In this document: piece after piece, positions 1 to 10,122 of the stretch
Numbering within the stretch: the first letter of the stretch is position 1
Layout: the number at the start of each line of letters is the position of its first letter
Assembly (NCBI GenBank): GCA_027619595.1
Contig: JAQCHP010000019.1
Location: forward strand, 1 to 49,107
From: Planctomycetota bacterium
Lineage (GTDB): Bacteria > Planctomycetota > Planctomycetia > Pirellulales > Pirellulaceae
DNA length: 49,107 nucleotides
Direction: 5' to 3'
Made by a program: the position numbers and the translations under genes
The notes under the pieces: model-generated
The model's database searches: none
What the model saw: only the letters and a program-made list of their open reading frames with translations
What the model was told of the DNA's origin: nothing

Positions 1-630
1 AACGAAGCTTTGGTGTTATTGGCGGAGGGAGTCCCCGGCGAATCGATCGAAAAGGCCGCCAAAAAATTCGGCATGCCGATGGGGCCGTTGGAACTGTACG
101 ATATGGTCGGCATGGACACTGCGTTGTTTGCGGGCGGCATCATGCGAGATGCCTTCCCCGATCGCATGATCGACTCGCCGATATTGGCGTCCCTTGTCGC
201 AGCAGGCCGCTTGGGACGGAAATCCGGACGGGGGTTTTACTCGTATCAGAACAAGAAGCAAAAACGAGAATTCGATCCTGAGTTGTTAACCACGATCGGC
301 CCACACGTGCAACCGGTAACACCTTCGTTGCCGAACGATTTGCTCACGAATCGGCTATTCATGCCAATGCTGTTAGAAGCGACGCATGTCCTGTCGGCCG
401 GACTGGTGCGTGATGCGCGGGATGTTGATTTAAGTCTTATTTTTGGGATTGGTTTTCCACCCTTCAAAGGGGGGCTCCTCTTCTGGGCGGATCGCCTCGG
501 TATCACGAGGATTCTAGAGATGCTCAAACCATTAGCAGCCTACGGCGCAAGATTTGCTCCTACTGAATTTCTGCAAGACTTAGTCCGTCGAAACGCATCG
601 TTTTACTCACATTCGACCGCTGGCGACTAA
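1..630 (+). CDS. fadJ: 3-hydroxyacyl-CoA dehydrogenase, C-terminal part (FadB/FadJ-type alpha subunit), 5'-truncated
   Basis: The reading frame is open from base 1 (N-E-A-L-V...), so the gene starts outside the window and only its last 209 codons are visible. Two 3HCDH C-terminal domains can be seen. The first has GMPMGPLELYDMVGMD and ends in LGRKSGRGFYSY. The second contains the FadJ-typical GIGFPPFKGGLLFWAD. In the family this half oxidises L-3-hydroxyacyl-CoA with NAD in beta-oxidation; the hydratase half would lie upstream. The stop is 18 bp before fadA, so the two are probably co-transcribed as a multienzyme alpha/beta pair. FadB and FadJ cannot be told apart from this fragment. Confidence 0.9.
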   Translation, partial: NEALVLLAEGVPGESIEKAAKKFGMPMGPLELYDMVGMDTALFAGGIMRDAFPDRMIDSPILASLVAAGRLGRKSGRGFYSYQNKKQKREFDPELLTTIGPHVQPVTPSLPNDLLTNRLFMPMLLEATHVLSAGLVRDARDVDLSLIFGIGFPPFKGGLLFWADRLGITRILEMLKPLAAYGARFAPTEFLQDLVRRNASFYSHSTAGD

Positions 631-648
631 CGAGGAGTTCACTCCCAG

Positions 649-1809
649 ATGAAAGATGCCGTCATCATTGATGCCGTTCGGACACCGATCGGCCGAGCGC
701 ATGCGGAACGTGGTTTTTATCGTCACACGCGCAGTGACGACTTGGCAGTTGCGTGCCTCCAGGCGCTGCTCGACCGGACCGGTATTTCCGCTGACCAGGT
801 AGAAGATATCGTCTTGGGAAATACGCAGCAAACCATGGAACAGGGCATGAACGTAGCCCGAAACGTGGGACTGATGGCCGGGTTGAGCGTTGCGACGGGC
901 GGTACGACTGTCAATCGACTGTGTGGCAGTAGTCTCCAAGCGCTTAACCAAGCTTCGCATGCGATCGCGGCGGGAGCTGAAGACATACAAATCGTCGGCG
1001 GCCTGGAGCATATGCAACACTTGCCCATGGACTACGGCCTCGATATCAATCCGAAACTTTTTAGAAGCACGTCGAAAGGCGCGCTCATGATGGGCGTGAC
1101 CGCCGAATTCTTGGCACAATCGCAAGGGATCTCGCGGGCCGATCAAGATGCATTTGCCGTGGCGAGCCATCAAAAGGCCACGACTGCCCAGCGCGAAGGA
1201 AAATTTGCGACCGAACGAATCTCCTTATATGGTTACGACGAAACCGAGAATTTGATCCTACTCGATTTTGATCAGTGCGTTCGCCCCGACACAAGTCTGG
1301 AGGCCCTTGCCGCACTGGAGCCAGCCTTTATGCCAAAGATTGGTACGGTCACTGCAGGGAATAGTTCACCTTTGAATGACGGCGCAGCGGCGTTACTAAT
1401 CATGTCGGCTGACCGAGCACGGGAATTGGACCTACGGCCCATTGCCAAAGTGCGCGCATCCGCGGTTGCGGGGGTTGACCCATGCGTCATGGGAACGGGT
1501 CCGGTCCCCGCAACCCGCAAAGCCCTGCAACGTGCCGGGCTTTCTTTAGCCGATATCGGTTTGATCGAATTAAATGAAGCATTTGCGGCTCAGGCACTCG
1601 CCTGCATTCGCATGTTGCAACTCGATGTAACCAAGGTCAATGTACATGGGGGGGCCATTGCGATTGGACATCCTTTGGGAGCCAGCGGTGCCCGTATCGC
1701 CACCACCCTTGTCCATGCGATGCGGCGTAACCAGATCCAATTCGGCCTTGCGACGATGTGCATTGGCGCTGGACAAGGCATCGCCACCGTGTTTGAACTG
1801 GTAGCGTAG
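649..1809 (+). CDS. fadA: Acetyl-CoA C-acyltransferase (3-ketoacyl-CoA thiolase)
   Basis: This 386-residue protein has normal thiolase length. The nucleophile cysteine is C92 in NRLCGSSLQALNQ. H341 lies in GGAIAIGHPLGASG and the second catalytic cysteine C371 in MCIGAGQG. It cleaves 3-ketoacyl-CoA with CoA to acetyl-CoA and a shortened acyl-CoA in the cytoplasm, the last beta-oxidation step. The ATG is preceded by GAGGAG about 11 nt upstream. It follows the hydroxyacyl-CoA dehydrogenase closely, matching the usual fadBA/fadJI pairing. A purely biosynthetic acetoacetyl-CoA thiolase is less likely given its neighbours. Confidence 0.93.
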   Translation: MKDAVIIDAVRTPIGRAHAERGFYRHTRSDDLAVACLQALLDRTGISADQVEDIVLGNTQQTMEQGMNVARNVGLMAGLSVATGGTTVNRLCGSSLQALNQASHAIAAGAEDIQIVGGLEHMQHLPMDYGLDINPKLFRSTSKGALMMGVTAEFLAQSQGISRADQDAFAVASHQKATTAQREGKFATERISLYGYDETENLILLDFDQCVRPDTSLEALAALEPAFMPKIGTVTAGNSSPLNDGAAALLIMSADRARELDLRPIAKVRASAVAGVDPCVMGTGPVPATRKALQRAGLSLADIGLIELNEAFAAQALACIRMLQLDVTKVNVHGGAIAIGHPLGASGARIATTLVHAMRRNQIQFGLATMCIGAGQGIATVFELVA

Positions 1810-1901
1810 CACGACAAGTCGAAAACGTACTCTTGTAGTCTTGTAGATAGCCAACGTCACGATGGACGGGCCAAACCGGCCGAGAGATGCTGGAGAACCG
1901 C

Positions 1902-3563
1902 ATGACCCGGATTGATGCGAGCCAGAAGACGATTCCTCACCTCTTCGCGTGGCGCGCTGCACTTGACCCCGATTCGATCGCTTTACTCGTTAAGCGACAG
2001 AAAACCTTCCAACAGGTGACATGGCGTATTCTGGAAGAAGATGTCTTGCGGGCTATCGATCTGCTGGCTCAAACTGGCGTAGCCGCTGGAAAGCGAGTCG
2101 TGCAAATCGCGGAGAATCGCTACGAATGGATTGTCGCTGACCTTGCAATTCAGTCGCTCGGTGCCGTTCATGTTCCGCTTCATGCAACGCTCACCCCGGT
2201 TCAACAAGCAGCGCAGGGGATCGATAGTGACCCTTGTTGCATCCTGTTGTCGACACTCGATGAGCTCAATAGCAAAACACTTACGACTCATTTCCACTCC
2301 CTACCGATGGTGACTTTTGCAGAGTGTAACGAGCCGGGCGTGATTCAATGGCCCGCGGCGTTATCCCATGCCGACGCAGAACGAGGTCGTGTTCTTCGTG
2401 ACGCATGGTTAGATCAAGTTACACCCGACACGGTAGCAACCATACTCTATACCTCCGGAACAACCGGAGAACCCAAAGGGGTGGTCCTATCGCAGGGCAA
2501 TATCACGAGCAATGCTTGGGCCACTGCTCGTGTGTTCGCCGACCAGGAAGAAGAGGTACGGATCAATATACTCCCCTTAAGTCACATTTTTGCGAGAACG
2601 TGCGATATGTACGTTTGGCTGGCGCGAGGGGCTCAATTGGCATTGGCAGAATCTCGAGAAACCATTGTCGATGACTGCCAATCGGTCCAACCCCACCTAT
2701 TAAACGGAGTTCCCTATTTTTTTGAACGCACGATTCGAACGCTACACGGGTTGGGCATAGCGGATCAGCCCGGCATCCTGCAGAAGGCCTTCGGCGGGCG
2801 ACTGCGCATGTGCTGCTCAGGGGGCGCACCGCTTCCGGATGCAGTATTCGATTATTTTGCCGGCCAGGGGATCCCATTGCTTCAGGGATACGGACTTACG
2901 GAAACGTCGCCGGTCATCACCGTCAACGCGCCAAATGCATCCCGACGCGGGTCGGTTGGCCTTCCCCTTGCCGACGTCGAAGTGCGCATTGAATCCGACG
3001 GAGAGATTTCGGCCCGTGGCCCCAACGTCATGCAGGGATATTGGCGCAAGCCGGCTGCCTCGGCCGAAGTCCTCCAGGACGGATGGTTTGCCACAGGCGA
3101 CATTGGACACGTGGACAACGACGGGTACTTGTGGATAACAGGTCGCAAGAAAGAAATTCTGGTAACTGCAGCAGGAAAAAAGATTGCCCCAGCTTTGGTC
3201 GAATCCCTGCTCAATCAAGATCCATTGATCGCTCAGTCGATCGTCCTCGGAGATGACCGAAAGTACTTAATTGCATTGATCGTACCCGACACGGATCAAC
3301 TCCAAGCCCGCCTGGAAGCCAACGGCTTGCCCGTGGATGCCTGGACCGGACCGGTACTCAATGGCGCGGTGCAAGGATGGTACGAACAAGCAATTCGGAC
3401 ACGTCTGGAAAACCTGTCTCGCTACGAGCAGGTGCAAAAATTTTGTCTGTTGACTCAGGGTTTTACGATCGAAACAGGAGAACTTACACCTAAAATGAGT
3501 CTCCGTCGCGCTATCATTACATCGCACTACCGCGATCGGATTGAAGCCTTGTATGCATCGTAA
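1902..3563 (+). CDS. Long-chain fatty-acid-CoA ligase (AMP-binding)
   Basis: An ANL-superfamily acyl-CoA synthetase. The ATP/AMP loop is YTSGTTGEPKGVV, the adenine motif GYGLTETSPVI, then GWFATGDIG, and the hinge with catalytic lysine region GRKKEILVTAAGKK near the C-terminus. It activates free fatty acids to acyl-CoA with ATP, feeding the neighbouring beta-oxidation genes. An ATG exists at 1887, but the ATG at 1902 has GGAG 6 nt upstream and starts directly at MTRIDASQ, so I place the start there (553 aa). It resembles the FadD15-like branch with a short N-terminus. Substrate chain length cannot be read from the sequence. Confidence 0.9.
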   Translation: MTRIDASQKTIPHLFAWRAALDPDSIALLVKRQKTFQQVTWRILEEDVLRAIDLLAQTGVAAGKRVVQIAENRYEWIVADLAIQSLGAVHVPLHATLTPVQQAAQGIDSDPCCILLSTLDELNSKTLTTHFHSLPMVTFAECNEPGVIQWPAALSHADAERGRVLRDAWLDQVTPDTVATILYTSGTTGEPKGVVLSQGNITSNAWATARVFADQEEEVRINILPLSHIFARTCDMYVWLARGAQLALAESRETIVDDCQSVQPHLLNGVPYFFERTIRTLHGLGIADQPGILQKAFGGRLRMCCSGGAPLPDAVFDYFAGQGIPLLQGYGLTETSPVITVNAPNASRRGSVGLPLADVEVRIESDGEISARGPNVMQGYWRKPAASAEVLQDGWFATGDIGHVDNDGYLWITGRKKEILVTAAGKKIAPALVESLLNQDPLIAQSIVLGDDRKYLIALIVPDTDQLQARLEANGLPVDAWTGPVLNGAVQGWYEQAIRTRLENLSRYEQVQKFCLLTQGFTIETGELTPKMSLRRAIITSHYRDRIEALYAS

Positions 3564-3626
3564 AAATCGACCTGTCGACCAGGTGCCAGTCCAATCCAAC
3601 ATATTATTTTAGCAAAAGGGAATGCC

Positions 3627-5555
3627 ATGGCCGCCAACTCGCCATCTCGTCAAGATTTGCCCGCCACGGATCCCAATCACGCGGAATCGTTTGCCGAAAC
3701 GGCATTAAAGCTGGGCGGCAAGAGCGCTGAAGAAGCGCGAAGGACCGGCGATATCGACCGCGCCGACGATCAAGTCGAACAGTTATTCAAGTCCCAATAC
3801 CAAACGGTTAATAGCCCAGCACACCGAGCGGTATGGGACCGCGGTGTCCCCGTTGATCTTTTTCGTTCGCAGGCGTTTACCACGCCTGCTCCGGTGCAGC
3901 AAGTTATGGACCGTTCGATCGATGTGGTTCAAGGCCATCGACGTGCCAAGACACTACTCGACGAGCAGGGCAAGCTGCGGTCAGCAGTCTTCCAGGATCT
4001 GGCCGATGCTGGCTATTGGGGGTTGCTCGTGGATGCCGAACATGGCGGTACCGGAGCGCCTTTTCGTAGTTTTGCACCGTTCCTGACGCGGATGGCCATG
4101 GCCGACCCGACGGTCGCCGGGCTCGCCTCCGTCCACGGTTGCATCGGCGCTGTCGACCCGGTGCGCACATTCGGCAATGCAGATCAGAAACGCCGATTTC
4201 TTCCCGAATTGGCGAGTGGTAGAAAATTATCTGCGTTTGCTTTGACGGAGCCCTGCGCAGGTTCCGACCTGACGGCGCTGCGCACCCGAGCGGTATTGCA
4301 AGGAGATCATTATGTCATTAACGGCGAAAAGTTGTTTATTACGAATGTTGTTCCGGGACGCATGATTGGATTGGTCTGCTTGATCGACGACCAGCCATCG
4401 GTATTGATTTGTGAACTCCCCGCTCAGGAGGACAACCATTTCCAATTGCGCAAGTATGGCCTGTATGCGCTCAAGCAGGCTTTCAACCAAGGAATCGTCT
4501 TTAAGGATTTCCGCGTTCCGTGCGAAAACCTATTGGAAGTTCCGCGAGGGAACGGTTTGACAATCGCCTATCATGGGCTCAACCTAGGCCGCGTAGCCTT
4601 ATGTGCCAATGCGGCGGCGACGATGCGGCTCATGATGGCGAGCATGATTCCATGGGCACAGTACCGCGTCACTTACGGTGAAAAGATCGCTTCGCGTGAA
4701 CTTGTGCGTCGCCGACTGGGACAATTGGCGGGTATGATCGTGGCCAGCGACGCGCTCGTACACTGGTGTTCTGGATTGATCGACGACGGATATCGTGGAG
4801 AAATGGAGTGTATCGTCGCCAAGATCTTTGGTTCGGAGTTCCAAAAGGAAGCCGCAATCGAATTGTTCATGAAAACGCACGGCGGGCGATCCTTTTTGCA
4901 TGGGCACATGTTTGGCGACAATGTGCATGAATACCTAGCCCCCTGCATCTATGAAGGAGAAGGCGAGATGCTGGGGATGGCTTTTTTCAAGTCACTGGTA
5001 AAACATCACGGTACGCGATACTTTGAACCGGTTGGCAAAGCGTTGCAGGCCGCTGGGATTCGCGATCTACAGCCCTGGAATCCAGTTCATTTATGGGCGC
5101 TGCGCAAGGCGCTGGTGCCCTATGCGCAATGGACGCTGGGACGATCTCTGCGGAGCGCACCACGTCCGCAACTGCCCGACATGCCAGCGAGTCTGAGAGA
5201 ACATGCCGAATTTGCGTGCCACCAATTGCAGAAATCTGCCATGGAAACCAGTACCACGATGCGAAAACACCAATTAAAGCTAGCGGACCGACAGTGCCGT
5301 ATGTCGGAACTCTCGGCACGTATCCAAACGCTGATGGTAATATTGTGTACCAGTTTATATGCAGCCCGACAAAGCGACGAGCTGTTGCGGGATGCTGCGG
5401 ATATCTTTTGCACGTCCGCCACCGACCGATGGCTGGGGCGACGGCCGTCCGACCGCAGCTTCCGCGCGGCGACCCGCTTGGGAGAATCAATTGCTGGCGG
5501 GGGCTTTGCCTCCATTGCGGGTGTGGTGCCGGATGATATCCTGATGCAATATTAA
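3627..5555 (+). CDS. Acyl-CoA dehydrogenase with long N- and C-terminal extensions
   Basis: A flavoprotein that makes the first alpha-beta double bond in beta-oxidation. Family landmarks are [11 protein letters not shown] (about residues 206-216, FAD/substrate loop), ITN at 238-240, a [10 protein letters not shown] helix, and YEGEGEML with the likely catalytic base E443. At 642 aa it is much longer than the usual 380-400 aa short-chain enzymes and resembles VLCAD/ACAD9-like or FadE-like enzymes with an extra C-terminal helical domain. The first 75 residues are polar and unlike the catalytic core. AAGGG lies 6 nt before the ATG. The electron acceptor (ETF) is not encoded in the window. Confidence 0.88.
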   Translation: MAANSPSRQDLPATDPNHAESFAETALKLGGKSAEEARRTGDIDRADDQVEQLFKSQYQTVNSPAHRAVWDRGVPVDLFRSQAFTTPAPVQQVMDRSIDVVQGHRRAKTLLDEQGKLRSAVFQDLADAGYWGLLVDAEHGGTGAPFRSFAPFLTRMAMADPTVAGLASVHGCIGAVDPVRTFGNADQKRRFLPELASGRKLSAFALTEPCAGSDLTALRTRAVLQGDHYVINGEKLFITNVVPGRMIGLVCLIDDQPSVLICELPAQEDNHFQLRKYGLYALKQAFNQGIVFKDFRVPCENLLEVPRGNGLTIAYHGLNLGRVALCANAAATMRLMMASMIPWAQYRVTYGEKIASRELVRRRLGQLAGMIVASDALVHWCSGLIDDGYRGEMECIVAKIFGSEFQKEAAIELFMKTHGGRSFLHGHMFGDNVHEYLAPCIYEGEGEMLGMAFFKSLVKHHGTRYFEPVGKALQAAGIRDLQPWNPVHLWALRKALVPYAQWTLGRSLRSAPRPQLPDMPASLREHAEFACHQLQKSAMETSTTMRKHQLKLADRQCRMSELSARIQTLMVILCTSLYAARQSDELLRDAADIFCTSATDRWLGRRPSDRSFRAATRLGESIAGGGFASIAGVVPDDILMQY

Positions 5556-5584
5556 TCGTGGCCTAGACTCGGGAGACCCATTAC

Positions 5585-6328
5585 GTGCCAGACTTTGCCG
5601 TCATCATTCCGGCCGCCGGAAAGAGCACTCGGTTTAGCGACCCGCATTTTAAGAAACCATTCGCGTTGCTCGACAATCGTCCTGTATGGCTGCATTCAGC
5701 AGAAAAATTCATCAATCGATCGGATGTAAAACAGGTACTGATTGTGATCAGTCCCGAGGACGAAGAATTTTTTCGCGAGAAGTTTGGAGCGAATGTCGCC
5801 TTCATGGGGTTCGACGTTGTCCGCGGGGGTGCAGAGCGTGCCGATTCAGTACAACGAGCCTTGGAAAAGGTGCACGCTGACCTGAATTGGATTGCGGTCC
5901 ACGATGCGGTGCGACCTTGCTTGGCCGACGCGTGGATTGATCGAGTGTTCGATGCGGCGACGCAATCGGGCGCAGCCATTCTTGCTACCCCCGTGACGGC
6001 CACACTCAAACGGTCCGACCCATCAGGCAAACAGGTGCAAGAGACGATTCCACGCGCCGACTTGTGGGAGGCTCAAACACCCCAAGTCTTTCGCAAGGAC
6101 TTGCTACTAAAAGCCTATGCCGCACGTGGTTCGTTCCAGCCGACGGATGAGGCCCAATTGATCGAGAAACTCGGACACCCTGTGGCAATCGTCCAAGGCT
6201 CACCCATGAATCTAAAAATAACAACCAAAGAAGACCTGAAGATGGCGACGCAAGTCCTCAAGGCATTGCCGAAGCCGGCGTTGCCCAATCTGGACCATCC
6301 GTTTGCCGACGATCATTTGTGGCGTTGA
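5585..6328 (+). CDS. ispD: 2-C-methyl-D-erythritol 4-phosphate cytidylyltransferase
   Basis: IspD couples MEP with CTP to give CDP-methylerythritol, the third step of the MEP isoprenoid route. The nucleotide-binding start is IIPAAGKSTRF (residues 6-16), followed by VHDAVRPCL and, later, TPQVF and TDEAQLIEKLG, all typical of the family. The start codon is GTG; the product begins MPDFAVIIPAAG, so no residues are missing. The length of 247 aa is normal. It sits 29 bp after the acyl-CoA dehydrogenase and its stop lies only 11 bp before the preferred tyrS start. A second MEP-pathway gene, ispG, is at 45.3-46.4 kb. Confidence 0.93.
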   Translation: MPDFAVIIPAAGKSTRFSDPHFKKPFALLDNRPVWLHSAEKFINRSDVKQVLIVISPEDEEFFREKFGANVAFMGFDVVRGGAERADSVQRALEKVHADLNWIAVHDAVRPCLADAWIDRVFDAATQSGAAILATPVTATLKRSDPSGKQVQETIPRADLWEAQTPQVFRKDLLLKAYAARGSFQPTDEAQLIEKLGHPVAIVQGSPMNLKITTKEDLKMATQVLKALPKPALPNLDHPFADDHLWR

Positions 6329-6339
6329 GACCGAAGAAA

Positions 6340-7653
6340 ATGTTGCAAGAATTAGAATGGCGCGGACTGGTCCATCAGATGACCGACCGCACGGAACTCA
6401 ACGCTTGGCTCAACAGTGGCGTCCCCCGTACGGTCTACGCGGGGTTTGACCCCACCGCAGATAGCCTGCACGTCGGAAGTTTGCTTCCGTTGCTCATGCT
6501 GCGTCGCTTCCAACGGGCCGGGCATCGACCCATTGCCCTGGTGGGTGGGGCGACCGGAATGATTGGTGACCCCAGTGGTAAAAGCCAAGAAAGAAATCTT
6601 CTCACGCCCGACGTCCTGCAACACAACGTCGCGGGAATCCGGGCTCAAATGTCGCGATTCCTCGATTTTGACCGGGGAGCTGACCCTTCCCCAGGCCGAC
6701 ACAACGTCCCAGGCCAACACGGCGCACTACTGGTCAACAACCTTGATTGGATGGACGGGTTTTCGTTTCTCTCTTTTCTGCGTGACGTCGGCAAGCATTT
6801 CCCCGTCAATGTCATGATGGCGAAGGATTCGGTCAAGAGCCGGCTTGAGCGTGAGGATTCGGGGATTAGCTACACCGAGTTCAGTTACATGTTACTTCAA
6901 GCTTATGACTTCGTTCACTTGCGCCGGGAACATGACTGTCGATTGCAATTGGGTGGTAGCGATCAGTGGGGCAACATCACGGCTGGGATCGATTTGTCGC
7001 GTCGTATCGACGCGGTTCCCCTCCATGGACTTACCTGCCCGTTGTTGACGAAAAGCGACGGCAGCAAAATGGGAAAAACGGAATCGGGCGCGATTTGGCT
7101 CGATGCCAAGCGAACCAGCCCGTACGAATTTTTTCAGTATTGGCGGAACGTTTCGGACGATGACGTATCTGTTTGTTTGCGCATGTTGACCGACGTTCCT
7201 CAGGGTGATATTGAATCACTGGACTCGGCTCGCGCCGCCGAACCTCACTTGCGTGCCAGTCAACAGCGACTGGCCGAAGAGCTGACTCGACTTGTCCATG
7301 GAGAGTCCGCCTTAGCAAATGTGCTGCGTGCGACGGACATATTGTTCGGGGCCGAAATCACAGACCTGGACGATTTGCAACTGCTGAGCATCTTTCATGA
7401 TGTTCCCAGTGTCTCAATGTCACTCGATTCGTTGCAGGGAGAAGGTTTCCCCGTGGTAGATGCGTTTGTGAATACTGGGCTCTGCCGCAGCAAGGGCGAA
7501 GCGCGGCGCACCGTGGAACAAGGGGGCGCGTATATAAATAACCGGCGAGTTGATCATTTTGAGCGAAAACTTACCACCAGTGACCTCGCCAGCCCTTCGG
7601 TAATTGTGCTGCGGAGCGGCCGAAAAAAGTATGCCTTGTTGCGGTTATGCTAG
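6340..7653 (+). CDS. tyrS: Tyrosyl-tRNA synthetase
   Basis: A class I aminoacyl-tRNA synthetase charging tRNA-Tyr. The HIGH-type motif is HVGSLLPL, the KMSKS-type motif is KMGKTESG, tyrosine recognition lies around YMLLQAYDF and GGSDQWGNI, and a C-terminal S4 RNA-binding domain includes GLCRSKGEARRTVEQGG. A GTG at 6319 would overlap ispD, but the ATG at 6340 yields MLQELEWRGLVHQMTD, which is where family members begin, so I choose it (437 aa). The length fits the bacterial TyrS1 type. Confidence 0.95.
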   Translation: MLQELEWRGLVHQMTDRTELNAWLNSGVPRTVYAGFDPTADSLHVGSLLPLLMLRRFQRAGHRPIALVGGATGMIGDPSGKSQERNLLTPDVLQHNVAGIRAQMSRFLDFDRGADPSPGRHNVPGQHGALLVNNLDWMDGFSFLSFLRDVGKHFPVNVMMAKDSVKSRLEREDSGISYTEFSYMLLQAYDFVHLRREHDCRLQLGGSDQWGNITAGIDLSRRIDAVPLHGLTCPLLTKSDGSKMGKTESGAIWLDAKRTSPYEFFQYWRNVSDDDVSVCLRMLTDVPQGDIESLDSARAAEPHLRASQQRLAEELTRLVHGESALANVLRATDILFGAEITDLDDLQLLSIFHDVPSVSMSLDSLQGEGFPVVDAFVNTGLCRSKGEARRTVEQGGAYINNRRVDHFERKLTTSDLASPSVIVLRSGRKKYALLRLC

Positions 7654-7725
7654 AGATCAAAAGAGCATCCCAGCTGTCATGCCTATTGTGTAACTAACTG
7701 TCTCATCCTACGAGTTCAATGACTT

Positions 7726-9051
7726 ATGTCGACACTTACTCCCGCTTCGCCCGCACAAATTGAACAGCATTTGCGCTATTTGACTGAGCAAATCGGCGCG
7801 AGGTTGGCTGGATCGAATAACGAACGGAAAGCGGCGAACTATATCGCAGACCAAGGGCGTCACTTCGGTGCTGTGGTAAGCGACGAACACTTCCCCGTGC
7901 GAGAGCGGGCCGTTCAGTCGGAACGCGTAGAAGTCTTTGCCGGTGGGGAATGGCGAGCCTTCCCCTGCTCGTTGTTTAGCAACACTCCAGGTACCGGTGG
8001 CAAAGCGATTGAAGCACCCATCGTCTTTTTCGAAGCCCCAGCGGAACACCATCGAGCCGATTTTCAGCATTTAACGGGTCGAGCTGTGGTACATCTCGGC
8101 ACGCACATAGAGTCTCGGGTCCAATACGAACGTTTGATCGCAGCGCGACCGGCCTTTTTAATGTTCGTGGATATTCGTTATCCCGGGAGCGTCCCCTTAG
8201 CGGACGGTATGTTCCCAGAATACACCCACGCGATCGGTGCAGTCCCGACAGTGAACATTGCCTATCTGGATGCATGGAACTGGCGGATTGAGGGGGTCAC
8301 TGCTGCGCGTCTGACGGTTGAAGGGGGGATGCAGGATAGTGAATCGTGCAACGTGTTGCTCGACCTGCCGGGCGAAACGGATGAGACAATATTTGTGGGA
8401 GGGCACCATGACACACAGGCCGATTCCGTGGGTGCCGACGACAACGCAACCGCAGTGGCCGCATTGCTCGAATTGGTGAGAATGCTCGCCCCGCGAACCC
8501 GCCGGCGCAGCATTCGACTGATTAGCTTTGGGGCTGAGGAGCAGCTGTCCGTCGGTAGTGCCGCCTACGTTCGCCGACACCGTAATGAACTAGAGCACAA
8601 CGGATGCTTGATGTGGAATTTCGATTCCATCGGCTCGCCGTTAGGTTGGACTGAGCTGTATGCCAACGGAACACCGGAAATGACTGAGTGGATCACCCGT
8701 GAGCTGGCGGCTCGCGACGTTTGGGTTGCGCCTCGGACGCAAATATTCCCGTATTCCGATCATTTTCCGTTCGTGGCCGCGGGAGTGCCGAGCGTGCTAC
8801 TCTACCGCCCCAACTGCATTGCGGGCCGATTCTTCCACCATCGGCCAGATGACGATTTGAGCCGCGTATCGTGCCAGTTTGTGGCCAGTCTGGTCGATGC
8901 TTCCGCTGCTCTGTTGGATAAGTTGGCCAATCTGCCCGAGCTACCATTCCCCAAGCGAATCAGCCCGGAGCTGGCCGACCGAGCCAACGAAGTATGGGCG
9001 GACCTGTTTGGTGGATGGGGCAGCACGCGCGCTTCCAGTCCCCGGTCCTAA
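7726..9051 (+). CDS. M28-family metallopeptidase (aminopeptidase-like)
   Basis: A 441-aa protein with a PA-like region in the first half and a peptidase M28 domain in the second. The zinc ligands are readable in order: GGHHDTQ, GADDNATAVAA, SFGAEEQL, FDSIGSP and YSDHFPF, matching the H-D-E-E-D-H ligand pattern of the dizinc family. Family members remove N-terminal amino acids or cleave small peptides. There is no obvious signal peptide at the chosen ATG, so it may be cytoplasmic, unusual for M28 enzymes. No strong ribosome binding site precedes it. The exact substrate is unknown. Confidence 0.82.
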   Translation: MSTLTPASPAQIEQHLRYLTEQIGARLAGSNNERKAANYIADQGRHFGAVVSDEHFPVRERAVQSERVEVFAGGEWRAFPCSLFSNTPGTGGKAIEAPIVFFEAPAEHHRADFQHLTGRAVVHLGTHIESRVQYERLIAARPAFLMFVDIRYPGSVPLADGMFPEYTHAIGAVPTVNIAYLDAWNWRIEGVTAARLTVEGGMQDSESCNVLLDLPGETDETIFVGGHHDTQADSVGADDNATAVAALLELVRMLAPRTRRRSIRLISFGAEEQLSVGSAAYVRRHRNELEHNGCLMWNFDSIGSPLGWTELYANGTPEMTEWITRELAARDVWVAPRTQIFPYSDHFPFVAAGVPSVLLYRPNCIAGRFFHHRPDDDLSRVSCQFVASLVDASAALLDKLANLPELPFPKRISPELADRANEVWADLFGGWGSTRASSPRS

Positions 9052-9085
9052 TCGTTGGGAATGTGCCAAATCAGTGGAAACTTGA

Positions 9086-9113
9086 TTGACACCCCTGCGC
9101 GAACCTGTAGAAT
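9086..9113 (+). promoter_or_regulatory. Sigma70-type promoter of the PEP-CTERM gene
   Basis: TTGACA at 9086-9091 and TAGAAT at 9108-9113 are separated by 16 bp. The -35 matches the consensus in all six bases and the -10 in five of six. It predicts transcription from about 9120 and an untranslated leader of about 80 nt before the ATG at 9203. The position in the gap after the M28 peptidase supports independent transcription of the PEP-CTERM gene. Confidence 0.7.
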
Positions 9114-9202
9114 GGCGGAAGTAGTTGTTACCTAAAGCGTTTGGGTTCCATGCAGCTCACGCGTTAAGTCGCAACGACACTCTGCCTCTGAGGAACTACA
9201 GT

Positions 9203-10079
9203 ATGGCAATCTACTACCGATCGTCTGTTTCTACACTAACGGTGCCTCGTGCTTTAGTTGGATTCGCGACGTGCCTGCTAGTCTCCTTCGTTGCGGCCGA
9301 CCTATTCGCTGGCGTTACGGTCTTTGAGTCTGCCGGCGCAACTCCAGCGTCAATTACTCCGACTCGGGATGCGTTTCGCGCGGCGGTTGGCGGTGGCAGT
9401 GTTGCGGCAGCCAACGGAGATTTTGGTGGCTTGCGACGTGAGATCAACTGGGACGCTGTGCCGGAACAATTCTCCGACCCGAACCCTCTACCGGGAAACT
9501 TTTTTAACAGCAATTCGCCACGTGGTGCTGTCTTCACTACCCCTGGTCTTGCATTCCGCGTTAGTGCCAATACTGGAAATAGCACCGGTACACCAATACT
9601 GTTTAATTTTCCCGACGATCTACAGACTTTTACCCCACAGAAGTTGTTTGGGGCAGTAGGTAGCGGAATTACCGACGTCACGTTCTTCGTACCTGGTACG
9701 AATACACCCGCAACAACGACTGCCTTTGCGGCGGTATTCGTGGACACCGAGGACGACAACGGTGTCACGTTCACGAAGATGGATTTTTTTGATGACAACA
9801 ACGCGCTGCTGTTCAGCCGCAACGTCCTTCCCGGGGGGGAACCAAGGACTTTCGTTCTTAGGCGGTGTGGCAAACGCTGGCGAAAAGATTTCCCGCGTAC
9901 GCATTACCACTCCGAACAATTTTATTACCCTCGACGGTGGTCGTGACAATGAAACTATAGATTTTGTCATCATGGACGATTTTTTGTACGCCACCCCTGT
10001 GCCCGAACCTAGTTCATTGGCAGCAGCCGTAATCGGGCTCACGGGGATCATTACCATTGCGAGACGGCGTCGCAAATAA
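9203..10079 (+). pseudogene. PEP-CTERM exported protein, broken by a +1 frameshift in a G7 tract
   Basis: The frame opens with a signal peptide (MAIYYRSSV, then ALVGFATCLLVSFVAA) and runs as a secreted beta-rich domain of unknown function up to NVLPGG. It then reads RTFVLRRCGKRW and ends at 9946. Skipping one G of the seven at 9833-9839 restores a continuous protein: NQGLSFLGGVANAG, then VPEPSSLAAAVIGLTG and the basic tail ARRRRK ending at 10079. That tail is a textbook PEP-CTERM sorting signal, recognised by exosortase and linked to the cell surface or matrix. The ATG at 9203 has GAGGA 8-9 nt upstream. The break may be a real mutation, a sequencing error or slippage in the homopolymer. Confidence 0.8.
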
Positions 10080-10122
10080 ACCAAAACCCTATCTGCGAGC
10101 CAACTCAACTCGCTTCGTTTTC

